Shown piece after piece: positions 6,070-6,310 of a stretch of 6,310 bases of DNA. This DNA comes from Herminiimonas sp. (GTDB lineage Bacteria; Pseudomonadota; Gammaproteobacteria; Burkholderiales; Burkholderiaceae). Position 1 is the stretch's first letter. Each line of letters starts with the position of its first letter. A program made the translations under genes and the position numbers. The notes below the pieces were generated by a model. It saw only the letters and a list, made by a program, of their open reading frames with translations. It made no database searches and was not told where the DNA came from. Location: NCBI GenBank assembly GCA_014377155.1, contig JACMQD010000143.1, forward strand, positions 1 to 6,310. Direction: 5' to 3'.

Positions 6070-6310
6070 TCAGCGCTTGGTGAACGGCTTCGGCTTCTTG
6101 GGCTTCTTTGGTTTTTTGACAACCTGCCCGCTGCCATCGGTGTCGGGGACGCGATGTTCCGGCTCGAACCCCGGCTCGTCGATGCGCTGCAAGGTCTGGC
6201 GGGTCAGGGTTTCGATCGCCGCCAGCAGCTCGACTTCATCGGCGCAAACCAGCGAGATCGCCTGGCCGGTGGCGCCGGCGCGGCCGGTGCGACCGGTGCG
6301 GTGAATATAA
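6070..6310 (-). CDS. rhlE: DEAD-box RNA helicase, RhlE type, C-terminal end only
   Basis: The last 79 codons and TGA of a gene whose 5' part lies beyond the right edge. The visible part starts in helicase motif VI (YIHRTGRTGR, arginine fingers contacting ATP) and continues AGATGQAISLVCADEVELL, the end of the second RecA-like domain of DEAD-box ATP-dependent RNA helicases. Next come an IETLTRQTLQRIDEPGFEPE segment typical of the RhlE subgroup and a short basic tail, VVKKPKKPKKPKPFTKR, probably an RNA-binding extension. RhlE-type helicases remodel RNA duplexes in ribosome assembly and RNA turnover in the cytoplasm. Family assignment to DEAD-box helicases is certain; the subgroup is inferred from this C-terminal stretch. 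No intrinsic terminator with a T-run is seen after the stop. Confidence 0.88.
   Translation of the reverse strand, partial: YIHRTGRTGRAGATGQAISLVCADEVELLAAIETLTRQTLQRIDEPGFEPEHRVPDTDGSGQVVKKPKKPKKPKPFTKR

Overview
The window looks like chromosomal DNA from a moderately GC-rich proteobacterium. A betaproteobacterium of the order Burkholderiales is my best inference. The reasons are the gene families present (a Cache-type methyl-accepting chemotaxis protein, an RhlE-type RNA helicase with a Lys/Pro tail, a DUF4337 membrane protein, a large cysteine-rich flavodoxin-fold oxidoreductase) and a codon use that favours G or C in third positions. No rRNA, tRNA, intact mobile element or CRISPR array is visible.

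Left part (1-1535, minus strand): a two-gene unit. The upstream gene encodes a small DUF4337-type membrane protein. Six bases after its stop codon, in the same reading frame, begins a Ppx/GppA-type phosphatase with an apparent signal peptide, which runs off the left edge. Both lie on the strand opposite a long spurious open frame.

Middle part (1536-3926, plus strand): a divergent AT-richer intergenic region with an inverted repeat leads into an orphan gene. Its product has a low-complexity Ala/Ser/Thr/Pro-rich N-terminal third and a C-terminal domain with the Cys...His layout of papain-fold (NlpC/P60- or CHAP-like) hydrolases or transferases. It looks like a secreted or effector protein and is the most novel-looking gene here. 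After 187 bases holding two short dyads comes a flavodoxin-fold NAD(P)H/FMN oxidoreductase with an extra N-terminal segment and a five-cysteine cluster.

Right part (3991-6310, minus strand): a chemoreceptor converging on the flavoprotein gene. It has a Cache_3-Cache_2-like sensor at its very N-terminus, then a membrane hairpin, HAMP and a complete signalling domain, but no membrane segment in front of the sensor. This predicts an Aer-like topology with a cytoplasmic sensor, unless the 5' end has been lost. Upstream is an AT-rich patch with a perfect 16-bp palindrome. Between it and the 3' end of an rhlE-type DEAD-box helicase gene lies a short frame resembling the last strand of a histidine kinase ATPase domain, possibly a gene remnant.

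Apart from the DUF4337-phosphatase pair, the genes do not form an evident shared pathway. The window reads as a patchwork of small housekeeping and accessory transcription units.
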